DNA from: Flavobacteriales bacterium UBA4466
GTDB taxonomy: Bacteria; Bacteroidota; Bacteroidia; Flavobacteriales_D; Crocinitomicaceae
Direction of reading: 5' to 3'
Assembly (NCBI GenBank): GCA_905182335.1
Contig: CAJJBE010000002.1
Location: 411,501 to 475,500, forward strand
DNA length: 64,000 nt
Of the stretch, positions 1-8,798 are shown in pieces. Each line of letters begins with the position of its first letter. Position 1 is the first letter of the stretch. The notes under the pieces were generated by a model that saw only the letters and a program-made list of their open reading frames with translations, did no database searches and had not been told where the DNA came from. The position numbers were made by a program, and so were the translations under genes.

Positions 1-345
1 GAAATCTATTCTTTATTAATCTTATTATTTTGGGTTCGTGATTTCAACAATTTCAGATGCTCAAAAATTATATAATTCAACGTCGTATACCTAGTCTATA
101 AGTTTAATGTTCTAGTTATTTTATTTGTATGTTATCTTATTGTATGCTAATCTTTTTTGATCATTTTCAATAGGGAATCTAATTGTCAATTTCACAATTT
201 ATAAACAACTTTTTATAGCAGATATAACCGATTCTTTATTTATAATACGATTACTTTTTGTTAAAATAGGGAACTCTTGTGATGATCTGTGCCGTTATAA
301 CTGAATATCTCATTATCTTTGTGTCACTTTTTATAGTTCTAATTT
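1..345. other. Gene-free left edge; promoter only
   Basis: No supported gene in the first 345 bases. A short open frame of about 24 codons begins at base 1 and stops near 75. It could be the 3' end of a gene cut by the window edge, but it is too short to recognise. The rest is AT-rich and carries the promoter box of the next gene near its right end. Confidence 0.5.
314..321 (+). promoter_or_regulatory. -7 box of a Bacteroidota promoter before the ccsBA-like gene
   Basis: TATCTTTG matches the Bacteroidota -7 consensus TAnnTTTG and lies 24 bases before the start codon. No clear -33 TTG is seen at the usual spacing, so this rests on the -7 box alone. Confidence 0.5.
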
Positions 346-3300
346 ATGGAGAAAATTGCTCGTCAACTATTTTCAATGCGCATGATGTCGCTTGGGATGA
401 TTATTTTTTTGTTTGCTATTGGTGCTGCTACTTTGATAGAATCTAAGTACGATATTCAAACAGCGAAAATCATGATATACAATGCGAGATGGTTTGAGAT
501 CCTGTTGGTTTTTTTATGTATTAATCTTATCGCGAATATTTTTCGTTATCAAATGTTTCAACGTGAAAAGGCTGCGATATTTATGTTTCATTTATCATTT
601 ATTGTAATGATAATTGGTGCTGGAGTAACACGATTTATCAGTTTTGAAGGATTAATGTTGATACGTGAAAATGCACAAACAGATTTTATTTATTCTTCTG
701 ACCCACATGTTTGGTTCAAGATAAATGACGGGAAATTACAATATACAGATCACCGTCAAAAATACATGTCAGAGCAGACGAGTAATTATTTTGACTTTGA
801 CATAGCATTTCCAAATCACCCAACTCCTATTAAAATAGAATATGTCAACTTTCAAAAAAAGATGCTTGATTCATTGGTTATAAATGATTCCATACGTTCT
901 TCATCTTTAGAGATAGTAACTGGTGGAATGAGTTCAAATTATGTTTCTGAGGGTGATTTTTTAATGATTGGGGACGTTGCCCTTTCGTATAATAAAAAAG
1001 ATGCAATGCCTGGGATTGAGATTTTTCAGCAAGGACCAAAGATCTTATTGAAGACACAACTCCCAATGCGTTATTTGCCAATGTCGGAAATGCAAAAAGC
1101 AAGACAAAATGGAATGGATGTCGCAGATTCAATGTATCGGGATATTCCAATTGATTCACTAGTAGCTTTTCAAACAACGACACTTTATCAAGTTGGTAAC
1201 GAACAATTTGTTTTCAAAGGGGTTGTTGCTAATTCAAAACGTATGAAGGTTTCATCAGGAAGTCGTAAAAAAGGATCAGATTATTTGACTTTGCTTGTAT
1301 CAGATGGTGATAAATCACGTTTAGTAGAGCTAGAGGGTGGACAAGGAGCAATTCCAGATCATGTAGTATTTAACTTTAATGGATTAACTTACGAGATGGA
1401 ATATGGATCTATGAGTCTACCATTACCATTTGCTATTAAATGTAGAGATTTTCAATTAGATAAATACCCTGGTTCGGATTCACCATCTTCTTTTGCAAGT
1501 GAGGTAACTATTATTGATGAAGAGCTTGGCTATACAAGAGATCAACGTATTTTCATGAATAATGTAATGGATTACAGGGGATATCGATTTTTCCAATCGA
1601 GTTATGATCCAGATGAAAAAGGGACACGTTTAAGTGTAAGTCATGACTGGTGGGGAACTAATATTTCATATTTAGGATATTTAATGATGGGGATTGGAAT
1701 GATTTTAGCGCTAATTTCACCAAATGGCCGCTTTAGAGACTTAAATCACAAAATCAAAAAGTCACGTATGAAACGTGAGAAAATGATTTCTGTCATTACA
1801 GCATTAATTATGTTGACAGGTGTTTTTGCACAGGAAGGGCATGAGGGGCATAATCATGCCCTAGGGGAAGGGCATGATCATACTATAGTTGAAGGACAGG
1901 ATAATGATGAAATAAAATCAGAGGCGGTTATTCGTTTTATGTCAAAAGAGCACTCAGTAGAATTTGAAACATTATTAGTTCAAGATTTCCAAGGAAGGAT
2001 AGTGCCAATGCATACATTGACAGATCAAATCTTACGTAAAATTTCAAGGAGTAGTACGTATGAAGAATACAATGCTGTTCAAACAGTAATGAGCATGCAC
2101 ATGTACCCTGCATATTGGTCTAAAATTCCAATGATTTATGTTTCAGGTAAGTCGTCATTACGAAAAGATTTAGATATGGCGTCTAACTTGATTTCATATG
2201 CTGATTTAACAAACGATCAAGGCGAATTCAAGTTCGCAGCTGAATATTCTGTAGCGCACCAAATGCTAGAATCCCAGAGAGGTGAATATGAAAAGCGATT
2301 GATTAAACTGGTAGAAAGATATCAAGTAGTTCAGGCCATCTTCAGCTGGAGTTACATAAAGATTTTACCGTTAGCAAAAGACCCTAGTAATACATGGTAC
2401 GTCCCAATGAATATGGCTTTGATGCAGAAGGATTCACTTTCTTCAAGTTTAGCATTACGCTATTTGTCTAGTTTGGATGAAGGTGCTAAAGAAGGTAGTT
2501 TTGGTAAGGCAACAGATTACTTGAATCAATTAAAGAAATTCCAAAAAGAATTAGCATCAGGAGTTATACCTTCGGAAAGGCAAGTTAGAATGGAGGTGAG
2601 CTACAATAAAATGAATGTTTTTAAAAACTCATATAGTTCATATTTGATACTAGGATTAGCGATGTTGATCTTGTTTTTTGTTAAGATTTTTGTTTCGCCA
2701 ACAAAAAAGTCAGAGAAAAAATTTAGATCGGTTACTATTGCTTTAACAGCATTGATTTGTGTGATATTCTTATATCACGGGTATGGCGTATACATGCGCT
2801 GGTTCATTTCAGGACATGCTCCTTGGAGTAATGGCTATGAAGCTGTAATTTTCATTGCATGGGTTTCAATGCTCTTCGGATTGATTTTCTCTAAGAAAAA
2901 TGCTGCGATTATAGCAGGAACTGCAATTTTAGCAGGATTAATGATTTTTGTTACAGAGATGAATTTAATGGATCCAGAAATTACACCATTGCAACCGGTA
3001 TTAAAATCATATTGGTTAATGATTCATGTAGCAATTATTACAGGTTCTTATGGGCCATTAGGAATTGCATGTATTCTTGGATTATTGAATTTGGTGTTAT
3101 ACGTCTTCCGTACAAAGAAGAATGGAAAGGTAATTACAATGAACATAAACGAATTGACATATGTAACTGAAATGACTATGACTATTGGTGTCTTTATGTT
3201 AGCAATAGGAACATTTCTTGGAGGTATTTGGGCCAATGAATCTTGGGGTAGATATTGGGGGTGGGATCCAAAAGAAACATGGGCACTTGTTGCTGTTTTG

Positions 3301-3582
3301 GTCTATGCGGTGATTTTACACTTGAGATATATTCCAGGATTGAAGAGTAAGTTTTTATTTAATACGGTAAGTTTTTGGGGATATTCATCAATTATCTTTA
3401 CCTTCTTTGGAGTAAACTTCTATTTAGTAGGATTACACTCCTATGCACAAGGTGAGGGTTTAGGTGAAATCCCAAACTCAATAATCATTACAATAATCAT
3501 TTTTGTAGTCTTTACTATTATTGCTGCTATTAGAAACGGTCAATACAAGGACATGAAGAAAAAAGAATTAGAAGAGGTATGA
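346..3582 (+). CDS. ccsA: Fused ResB-CcsA (CcsBA-like) cytochrome c maturation protein
   Basis: System II cytochrome c synthase: moves haem across the inner membrane and attaches it to CXXCH apocytochromes. The N-terminal half is ResB-like, with three membrane segments near residues 15-98, a periplasmic region, then the block RGYRFFQSSYDPDEKG and a fourth segment around 410-460. The C-terminal half from about residue 640 is CcsA-like with many membrane segments and the haem-handling WWD-type motif WGRYWGWDPKETW at about 967-979. The join is odd: residues 475-496 resemble a second signal peptide ending VFAQ, followed by a His-rich stretch (498-515). At 1,078 residues it matches a fused CcsBA rather than either half. 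It overlaps the next gene by 4 bases (ATGA). Confidence 0.93.
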   Translation: MEKIARQLFSMRMMSLGMIIFLFAIGAATLIESKYDIQTAKIMIYNARWFEILLVFLCINLIANIFRYQMFQREKAAIFMFHLSFIVMIIGAGVTRFISFEGLMLIRENAQTDFIYSSDPHVWFKINDGKLQYTDHRQKYMSEQTSNYFDFDIAFPNHPTPIKIEYVNFQKKMLDSLVINDSIRSSSLEIVTGGMSSNYVSEGDFLMIGDVALSYNKKDAMPGIEIFQQGPKILLKTQLPMRYLPMSEMQKARQNGMDVADSMYRDIPIDSLVAFQTTTLYQVGNEQFVFKGVVANSKRMKVSSGSRKKGSDYLTLLVSDGDKSRLVELEGGQGAIPDHVVFNFNGLTYEMEYGSMSLPLPFAIKCRDFQLDKYPGSDSPSSFASEVTIIDEELGYTRDQRIFMNNVMDYRGYRFFQSSYDPDEKGTRLSVSHDWWGTNISYLGYLMMGIGMILALISPNGRFRDLNHKIKKSRMKREKMISVITALIMLTGVFAQEGHEGHNHALGEGHDHTIVEGQDNDEIKSEAVIRFMSKEHSVEFETLLVQDFQGRIVPMHTLTDQILRKISRSSTYEEYNAVQTVMSMHMYPAYWSKIPMIYVSGKSSLRKDLDMASNLISYADLTNDQGEFKFAAEYSVAHQMLESQRGEYEKRLIKLVERYQVVQAIFSWSYIKILPLAKDPSNTWYVPMNMALMQKDSLSSSLALRYLSSLDEGAKEGSFGKATDYLNQLKKFQKELASGVIPSERQVRMEVSYNKMNVFKNSYSSYLILGLAMLILFFVKIFVSPTKKSEKKFRSVTIALTALICVIFLYHGYGVYMRWFISGHAPWSNGYEAVIFIAWVSMLFGLIFSKKNAAIIAGTAILAGLMIFVTEMNLMDPEITPLQPVLKSYWLMIHVAIITGSYGPLGIACILGLLNLVLYVFRTKKNGKVITMNINELTYVTEMTMTIGVFMLAIGTFLGGIWANESWGRYWGWDPKETWALVAVLVYAVILHLRYIPGLKSKFLFNTVSFWGYSSIIFTFFGVNFYLVGLHSYAQGEGLGEIPNSIIITIIIFVVFTIIAAIRNGQYKDMKKKELEEV

Positions 3583-4301
3583 TTGAAAAGTTAGATATAC
3601 TTGTTTTTTCTGCGCATCCAGATGATGCAGAGTTATCATGTTCTGGAACGATAATGAAACATATTGATGCCGGATTAAAAGTTGGAATTATTGATTTAAC
3701 TCAAGGTGAAATGGGTTCACGCGGAACTATTGAGACACGTTACGCTGAAGCTGAAGCTTCGTCGAATTTACTTGGGGTTCATGCACGTGTTAATTTAAAA
3801 CTAGCGGATGTTTTTTTTGAAATAAATAAAGAGAACAAGCGTTTAATTGTTGAACAAATAAGAAGATTTCAACCTTCTGTTGTTTTGGCAAATGCAATCA
3901 GTGATCGTCATCCAGATCATGCAAGAGCCGGGCAGTTAGTTTCTGAAGCCTGTTTTTTATCAGGTCTTCGTAAGTTTGAAACAATGTGGGATAATGATAC
4001 TCAAGTTGCAACTCGTCCTAAAGCAGTTTACCATTATATTCAAGACTATTACATTAAACCAGATTTTGTTGTTGATATATCATCGTATGTTGATCGTAAA
4101 ATGGAAGTTATTAAAACATTTAAGACGCAGTTCTTCGATCCTGAATCAAAAGAGCCACAAACACCAATTTCAGGTGAAGATTTTTTTGATTTTATAACAT
4201 CACGCATGATACAATTTGGTAGACCTATAGGTGCGAATTTTGCTGAAGGATTTACTGTAGAACGTTTCCCCGGAGTAGAGAACTTAATGAATTTGAAGTA
4301 A
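3579..4301 (+). CDS. bshB1: Bacillithiol biosynthesis deacetylase BshB1
   Basis: Zinc deacetylase of the LmbE/PIG-L family that removes acetate from N-acetylglucosaminyl-malate in bacillithiol synthesis. The N-terminal metal motif AHPDDAEL (about residues 12-19) and the second motif SDRHPDHARAG (about 107-117) are intact. The TQGEMGSRGT stretch is typical of the BshB1 group. Length (240) is normal. The start codon overlaps the stop of the cytochrome maturation gene (ATGA), so the two are probably cotranslated. Both concern thiol or redox biology, but the link is inference. Sister activities such as Mca-type amidases share the motifs; the context-free match is closest to BshB1. Confidence 0.92.
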   Translation: MIEKLDILVFSAHPDDAELSCSGTIMKHIDAGLKVGIIDLTQGEMGSRGTIETRYAEAEASSNLLGVHARVNLKLADVFFEINKENKRLIVEQIRRFQPSVVLANAISDRHPDHARAGQLVSEACFLSGLRKFETMWDNDTQVATRPKAVYHYIQDYYIKPDFVVDISSYVDRKMEVIKTFKTQFFDPESKEPQTPISGEDFFDFITSRMIQFGRPIGANFAEGFTVERFPGVENLMNLK

Positions 4302-4322
4302 ATGAGTTTTTAATGAACTCAT
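4302..4322. terminator. Hairpin between convergent genes
   Basis: ATGAGTT and AACTCAT form a perfect 7-bp stem around a 7-base loop immediately after the bshB1 stop codon and between two convergent genes. No T-run follows, so termination is only suggested. Confidence 0.3.
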
Positions 4323-4377
4323 CTGACCTGAAAATACATTAATAACTATTATTCAGCAGTATCATTTGAATTTTATT

Positions 4378-6105
4378 TTAGCGAATTAAATTGATAAAGC
4401 CATGAATTTCTTGGGTATTATCCTTAAAAGATGCAGTGACAGAGTAAAAGTAGGTTCCTTCTAAAAGAGGTTCTCCTGATGTTGAAATTCCATTCCATTG
4501 AGCTGCTGCACTATTATCTTCGTATACTATTTGTCCCCATCGATTTAGCACCTTTATTTCTATTGGCACATTACACGATGTTGAAAAAGTTATAAATTCG
4601 TTTAAGCCATCATTATTCGGTGTGAAAACGTTCGGAACATCAAGGATACATGTTTCCGGTAACTCGGGTGATATTGGTGGTGGCACTGTGTAATCAAAGC
4701 ATACATCAGACATTTTAACGGTGAAGATGTCTTTTCCTTTAAATGGTGCGGCGTTTACTGTTTCTAATGTAAGTTCATCTTCAAAATAACCTACGACCCA
4801 AAGATTACAATCGTTATCGCATGTTATGCCATTTCCACGATCAAAACTAGGCCCTCCACCTTGTTTTACCCAACGCCATTCACCTAGTGTGTCTATTGCT
4901 GCAATAAAAACTTGAATACTATCTCCACTAGAATCGATTTCATTATCTCCAAAACTTGCGTCACTACTAAACTGCCCTGTAACGAATATGTTTCCATTGT
5001 TATTAGAGGTTATTGAATTTGCGCGATCACTTCCTTTACTTGACCCTGCTTTCCTTGCCCATATCCAAGAACCATCTTTATTTATTTTGGCAACAAATAT
5101 ATCACGTTTACTGGCGTTTCCATAGTTGTTAAGAAATTGAGGCCCGAAGTAGCACTCATCTCTAAATTCACCAGCGACATACATATAGCCATCATGACCA
5201 TCAACAATTGCGTTAGCCCTATCTTTTAGAGTGCTTCCGGCTTGTGTTACCCATTGAAAACTTCCGTTATTATCATATTTCACTACGTAAATATCTATTG
5301 ATCCATCACTTGTAATTATCTCCGTCCCAAAAAATTTCGAATCAGTAAAACCACCCACTACATAAACATTATCTTCATCATCGACTGTTATGCCATTATC
5401 TCTATGGTCAACAATACCTTGAAAGGTCTCTACCCATTGCCAATTTCCGTCATTATCTAATTTGGCCAAAAATGCAAGTGTATCCTCTGCACCCATGTCA
5501 ATTTCAATTGCGTCAAAAGTTGCAGGTGTATTATAGTCATTTGTATTTGAAAGGAATCCAGTAACAAAAATATTACCTTGACTGTCGGAAGCTAGGTCTA
5601 ATCCGTGATCATCACTATATGGAAATCCACCATTATTGTCGACACCTGCGTTCTTCATCCATATTACATTACCATCGGGATCAATTTTAGTAACAAAAAT
5701 TTGATCTGTATAACTGGTGCTATTATAAACATTAAGCGGTCCGAATTCAAGCCCTCCCCAACATGTGCCAGTAACATAGGCGTTCCCGTTAGGGTCGAGG
5801 CAAAGTCCTAATCCACGGTCATCGTAATAGTTTAAACCGTTTCTTACCCATAGATAATTTCCATCGGGGTCAATTTTTGCCACGAAAACTTCTTTACTAC
5901 TTGAAAATGAAAACCCAGTTTGGATTATTCCAAATTCAGCTTCTTCATTATAATACCCTGTAATATAAGTGTTTCCCAAGTCATCATGGGCTACTGTTGT
6001 TCCTTTGTCAGGCAGTTCTCCACCTGCTGTAATCAGCCAGTCAAAGTTTTGAGAAAATAATGTAATACTAAATAAGAGAAAGAGGGAGAGAGTAAATTGT
6101 TTCAT
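4378..6105 (-). CDS. Secreted SBBP-type beta-propeller protein with T9SS type-B sorting domain
   Basis: A Sec signal peptide (residues 1-18, ending LFSQ) is followed by a chain of about seven repeats of roughly 50 residues. Each has the pattern GNxYxTGxF...FG...DIFVAKID.DGxWxW, typical of SBBP beta-propeller repeats. The last 90 residues (from about 486) carry the type-B, gliding-motility-associated C-terminal domain, with VPNVFTPNNDGLNEF, a LNRWG strand and a GTYFYSV strand. This predicts export by the type IX secretion system and attachment or release at the cell surface. The ligand and role are unknown. It stands alone, convergent with bshB1. Confidence 0.88.
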   Translation of the reverse strand: MKQFTLSLFLLFSITLFSQNFDWLITAGGELPDKGTTVAHDDLGNTYITGYYNEEAEFGIIQTGFSFSSSKEVFVAKIDPDGNYLWVRNGLNYYDDRGLGLCLDPNGNAYVTGTCWGGLEFGPLNVYNSTSYTDQIFVTKIDPDGNVIWMKNAGVDNNGGFPYSDDHGLDLASDSQGNIFVTGFLSNTNDYNTPATFDAIEIDMGAEDTLAFLAKLDNDGNWQWVETFQGIVDHRDNGITVDDEDNVYVVGGFTDSKFFGTEIITSDGSIDIYVVKYDNNGSFQWVTQAGSTLKDRANAIVDGHDGYMYVAGEFRDECYFGPQFLNNYGNASKRDIFVAKINKDGSWIWARKAGSSKGSDRANSITSNNNGNIFVTGQFSSDASFGDNEIDSSGDSIQVFIAAIDTLGEWRWVKQGGGPSFDRGNGITCDNDCNLWVVGYFEDELTLETVNAAPFKGKDIFTVKMSDVCFDYTVPPPISPELPETCILDVPNVFTPNNDGLNEFITFSTSCNVPIEIKVLNRWGQIVYEDNSAAAQWNGISTSGEPLLEGTYFYSVTASFKDNTQEIHGFINLIR

Positions 6106-6128
6106 ATTTCTTAATGTAGTGAATTTTT

Positions 6129-6420
6129 CTAAATAATTAGAATAAGGCTACGATTGTACTTTTTGGAGCTGCTTGTTTTCAACTTAAACTGTCTTAATAA
6201 ATCCGTATTGATTTCTATCGCGTTATTTTCTGTAAATTTCATCATTGCTCCTTGCATATTTACAATCGATAGAGATTCCATACTCTCTAGCTACTACTGA
6301 ACCATGACTCACAATTATCCCTTCATAAGCTTGCTCATATATAGGGGTATGGGTGGCTATAATAAACTTCTTTGAAACTCATTTTTTGAGTAAAACAGAC
6401 TCTAATATTTTACGATTTAT
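6129..6420 (-). pseudogene. Remnant of a PEP-utilising enzyme, mobile (swivelling) domain
   Basis: Reading the minus strand from 6360 to 6301 and on gives IATHTPIYEQAYEGIIVSHG, then SVVAREYGIS. This is the His-containing signature of the phosphoenolpyruvate-utiliser mobile domain (GG..SHxxVVAREYGIP). After a frameshift near 6265-6272 the next frame continues IVNMQGAMMKFTENNAIEI, matching the end of that domain (VVNVxGATKxxKDGxxVEV), and stops at 6129. Just upstream the frame has an in-frame stop (near 6380) and only weak similarity. Only the C-terminal 80 or so residues survive, so this is a decayed gene of the PEP synthase or rifampicin phosphotransferase type. Translation and family match are my own reading. 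Confidence 0.7.
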
Positions 6421-6525
6421 TTATCAATAGAAGTACATTTTATAAATCATTATAAACCAACAGCACAATTTTTTTGGTTAAAAAAAACAAATCAGACTCT
6501 TCTTGAAGGATTTTTTTTGATATTA

Positions 6526-6705
6526 GATTCTTAGATCAATAATATCCCCCCACATTTAAATTCTTTAATATCGAGAAGTCACTTTCATCAATCTGCGATA
6601 AAACTCCAGATCTAAATATTCTTTTTTCCTTTACTTTTGACCTGATTTTGTTATTGCTCGACCTAAGTATCGGAGATTAGATTGACCTTTTAATAACTTT
6701 TCCAT
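6526..6705 (-). pseudogene. Decayed tyrosine phosphatase (Y_phosphatase3-like), N-terminal remnant
   Basis: An ATG at 6705 lies 5 bases after the stop of the PLP enzyme gene and opens a frame reading MEKLLKGQSNLRYLGRAITK. This corresponds to the NFRDLGG...T..G start of bacterial tyrosine phosphatases of the Y_phosphatase3 group. It stops after 24 codons. Shifting frame gives VKEKRIFRSGVLSQIDESDF, the IFRSGxLS..tE.D block. A second shift in a run of six G's gives GDIIDLRI, the family's DLR motif, then a stop. The catalytic HCxxGxDRTG part is absent. Two frameshifts plus loss of the 3' part make this a pseudogene, once probably cotranscribed with the upstream gene. Confidence 0.72.
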
Positions 6706-6710
6706 CAAAA

Positions 6711-8537
6711 TTAAATTTGTTTAGCAAAATCTAAAAAGACTTTTTTATGAAGTTCAAGGTTCATATTAGGAGAAAGTGCTACACGGGCAATATAATCTTT
6801 ATCACCCTCTTTCGTCGTTCCTTGGGTAGATGTTGCGGGTATCGTCCAATAACATCCATTTAATTGTCCATAACTCACACAATACTTGCTCTCATTGGGG
6901 ATTTCTGTAATCATTAAATTGATTAATTTATGATTTAATGCTCTTTTATAAGATTCTTTTTCTTCATCAGTATTCCCTTTAGTAGGAAGGTCTAATGAAA
7001 ATACTGATGGAGTAAAACCTTTATGGGCCAATTCTTCTGAAACAAAATTAATTTTCGCTGCTGGCAAAGTGTCGTTAATAAAATTGACAAATTCACGTGT
7101 GTTTTTATAAGCATCATGAATTCTTTGTTTCATTGATGGTAATTGCTTTGCCAATATCTTCATTTGAAGAGTAGTGGCTTCATTATCACAAAGCCTTAGG
7201 TGTAATTTTATTTTTGCCATCAAAGCTTCAGATTTCCCATTTGCCACGCAATAGCCTGCAGTGCAGAGTCCACCACTTGGAAACTTTGATCCGCTAGCAT
7301 ATGAAATGGCTCTAACAGTTGATAACATTTCTCCTTCGCCTAAAAAGTATATATTAGGACAAAATGTTTGATCTAAAATAAAAACTGGGTCAATAGCAAT
7401 TTTCCCTGTTGCAGTTTTTCGGATTACATTTAAAACATCTTTTAATTTTATAAGATCGGGCACTTCAACCCTAGGGTTTGTTGGTATTTCTGCAATTATG
7501 TATGGTATAGCATCTTCGATAGCAATTTTCTCTAAAACTAGATCAATACTTTGAACCATATCTTTACCGCCATCAACTGGTAAATCCAACACTTCAACAT
7601 TATCAATGCAAGCGGCAACTCGTCTGGCTTGGTCATTTGTGCCGCCATAACAATTTGGAGGAACAATAATCTTTATCGCCTTTCCTTTATGTTTCTCTAG
7701 AGCATCGTGAATTAACCCCATCAAAATAGCATATTGAATAGATAGCCCGCTAGAAGCAACTAGTGCATTTGTCTTTGTACCCGTAATCTCTTTTATTGAA
7801 TCTAAAACGAGTGTTTTGTCTTTCTCGATATTACTTGTCTTATCAAAGGAAGTCTTATCTAGTATAAATTTTAAGGCAGCTAGAGAATTGGCTGGTGTCA
7901 TTGCAATTGTCTCTCTTCTTCTGACATGCTGTATTTCTGATATGTAGCTTTCGTTTTGCTTACCATTTACTAATAAAACACTGCCCAGATGAGAATGAAT
8001 ACTGACTAGAAAGTCAATATTTGGAGTAAGATCGAAATTGGATATTTCATCTTGTTGCGTAATGAAAATGTTCCTTCCGCTATAGACGGGAATATCTTCT
8101 GTTTTCTCAATCTTCTTTAAATCAAACTTATAACCATAAATCAAACGAAGTACATCAACATCAAAAAAATCTGGTAATTCACCTTTATAAATGATTTGAG
8201 TGTTCTCATTATCTAATAAATTCTTTCTTAGAATTGCCAAAACAGGAACCGTCTTTGATGAAAAACTTATCACATTATTTGGCTCTATATTGTTTAAGTT
8301 AGCAATTGTCCACTCTAGTAAACAAGATAATGGATGACCTAATCGAATATAATCGAAAGCAGTAGGTAATTCACTCAGTGCGGATAGTTCAGAATTAGTG
8401 TTATTAAATAAGGTTTCAAATTGTTCTAAGAATTTAATTTTGGCTGATTTTTCATCGTAAACGTCTAGTCGATGTGTTGTTAAGTTCAACCATTCAGTTG
8501 GTATATTTTCTAATACATCTTTAATATAACTTAGCAT
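6711..8537 (-). CDS. PLP-dependent enzyme of the cystathionine gamma-synthase fold, long form
   Basis: The C-terminal two thirds resemble the Cys/Met-metabolism PLP family: a cofactor pocket region with SSGLSIQYAILMG, IPTNPRVEVPD, the aspartate region IAIDPVFILDQTF, and a candidate Schiff-base lysine in SGSKFPSGG (about residue 418). The N-terminal 200 or so residues have no domain I recognise. At about 608 residues it is much longer than typical gamma-synthases (about 400). I chose the ATG at 8537 (MLSYIKDVLENIP); in-frame ATGs at 8552 and 8561 and a TTG at 8579 are alternatives. A decayed phosphatase gene follows directly. Substrate is unknown; transsulfuration or a lyase role would be a guess. 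Confidence 0.75.
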   Translation of the reverse strand: MLSYIKDVLENIPTEWLNLTTHRLDVYDEKSAKIKFLEQFETLFNNTNSELSALSELPTAFDYIRLGHPLSCLLEWTIANLNNIEPNNVISFSSKTVPVLAILRKNLLDNENTQIIYKGELPDFFDVDVLRLIYGYKFDLKKIEKTEDIPVYSGRNIFITQQDEISNFDLTPNIDFLVSIHSHLGSVLLVNGKQNESYISEIQHVRRRETIAMTPANSLAALKFILDKTSFDKTSNIEKDKTLVLDSIKEITGTKTNALVASSGLSIQYAILMGLIHDALEKHKGKAIKIIVPPNCYGGTNDQARRVAACIDNVEVLDLPVDGGKDMVQSIDLVLEKIAIEDAIPYIIAEIPTNPRVEVPDLIKLKDVLNVIRKTATGKIAIDPVFILDQTFCPNIYFLGEGEMLSTVRAISYASGSKFPSGGLCTAGYCVANGKSEALMAKIKLHLRLCDNEATTLQMKILAKQLPSMKQRIHDAYKNTREFVNFINDTLPAAKINFVSEELAHKGFTPSVFSLDLPTKGNTDEEKESYKRALNHKLINLMITEIPNESKYCVSYGQLNGCYWTIPATSTQGTTKEGDKDYIARVALSPNMNLELHKKVFLDFAKQI

Positions 8538-8798
8538 TTTATTCTCTCTCATAACTTTCATCTTTAGATAGCCTGGCAATATACATTAATTAGATTTTTT
8601 TTAAAAGTATTCCAAGGCGTTTACTGAATTCTTTTTAAGAAAACATAGCTATGACAAGCCATTTTTAATCGTATATGATGTGTTTGATATATTATTAATT
8701 CCTCAATAACTTAGGGGAAATGTGAAACATGAGAGATTTAATTAATAAGGGATTAGATCATTTCTTTTATCGATAATTTTTTAATGAGGTTCCAAAGG

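Noticed and set aside
8580-8798. Short frames in the gap between the PLP enzyme and the GreA-like gene (for example YDKPFLIVYDVFDILLIPQ)
   Set aside because: Under 25 codons, no start signal, no match that I recognise.
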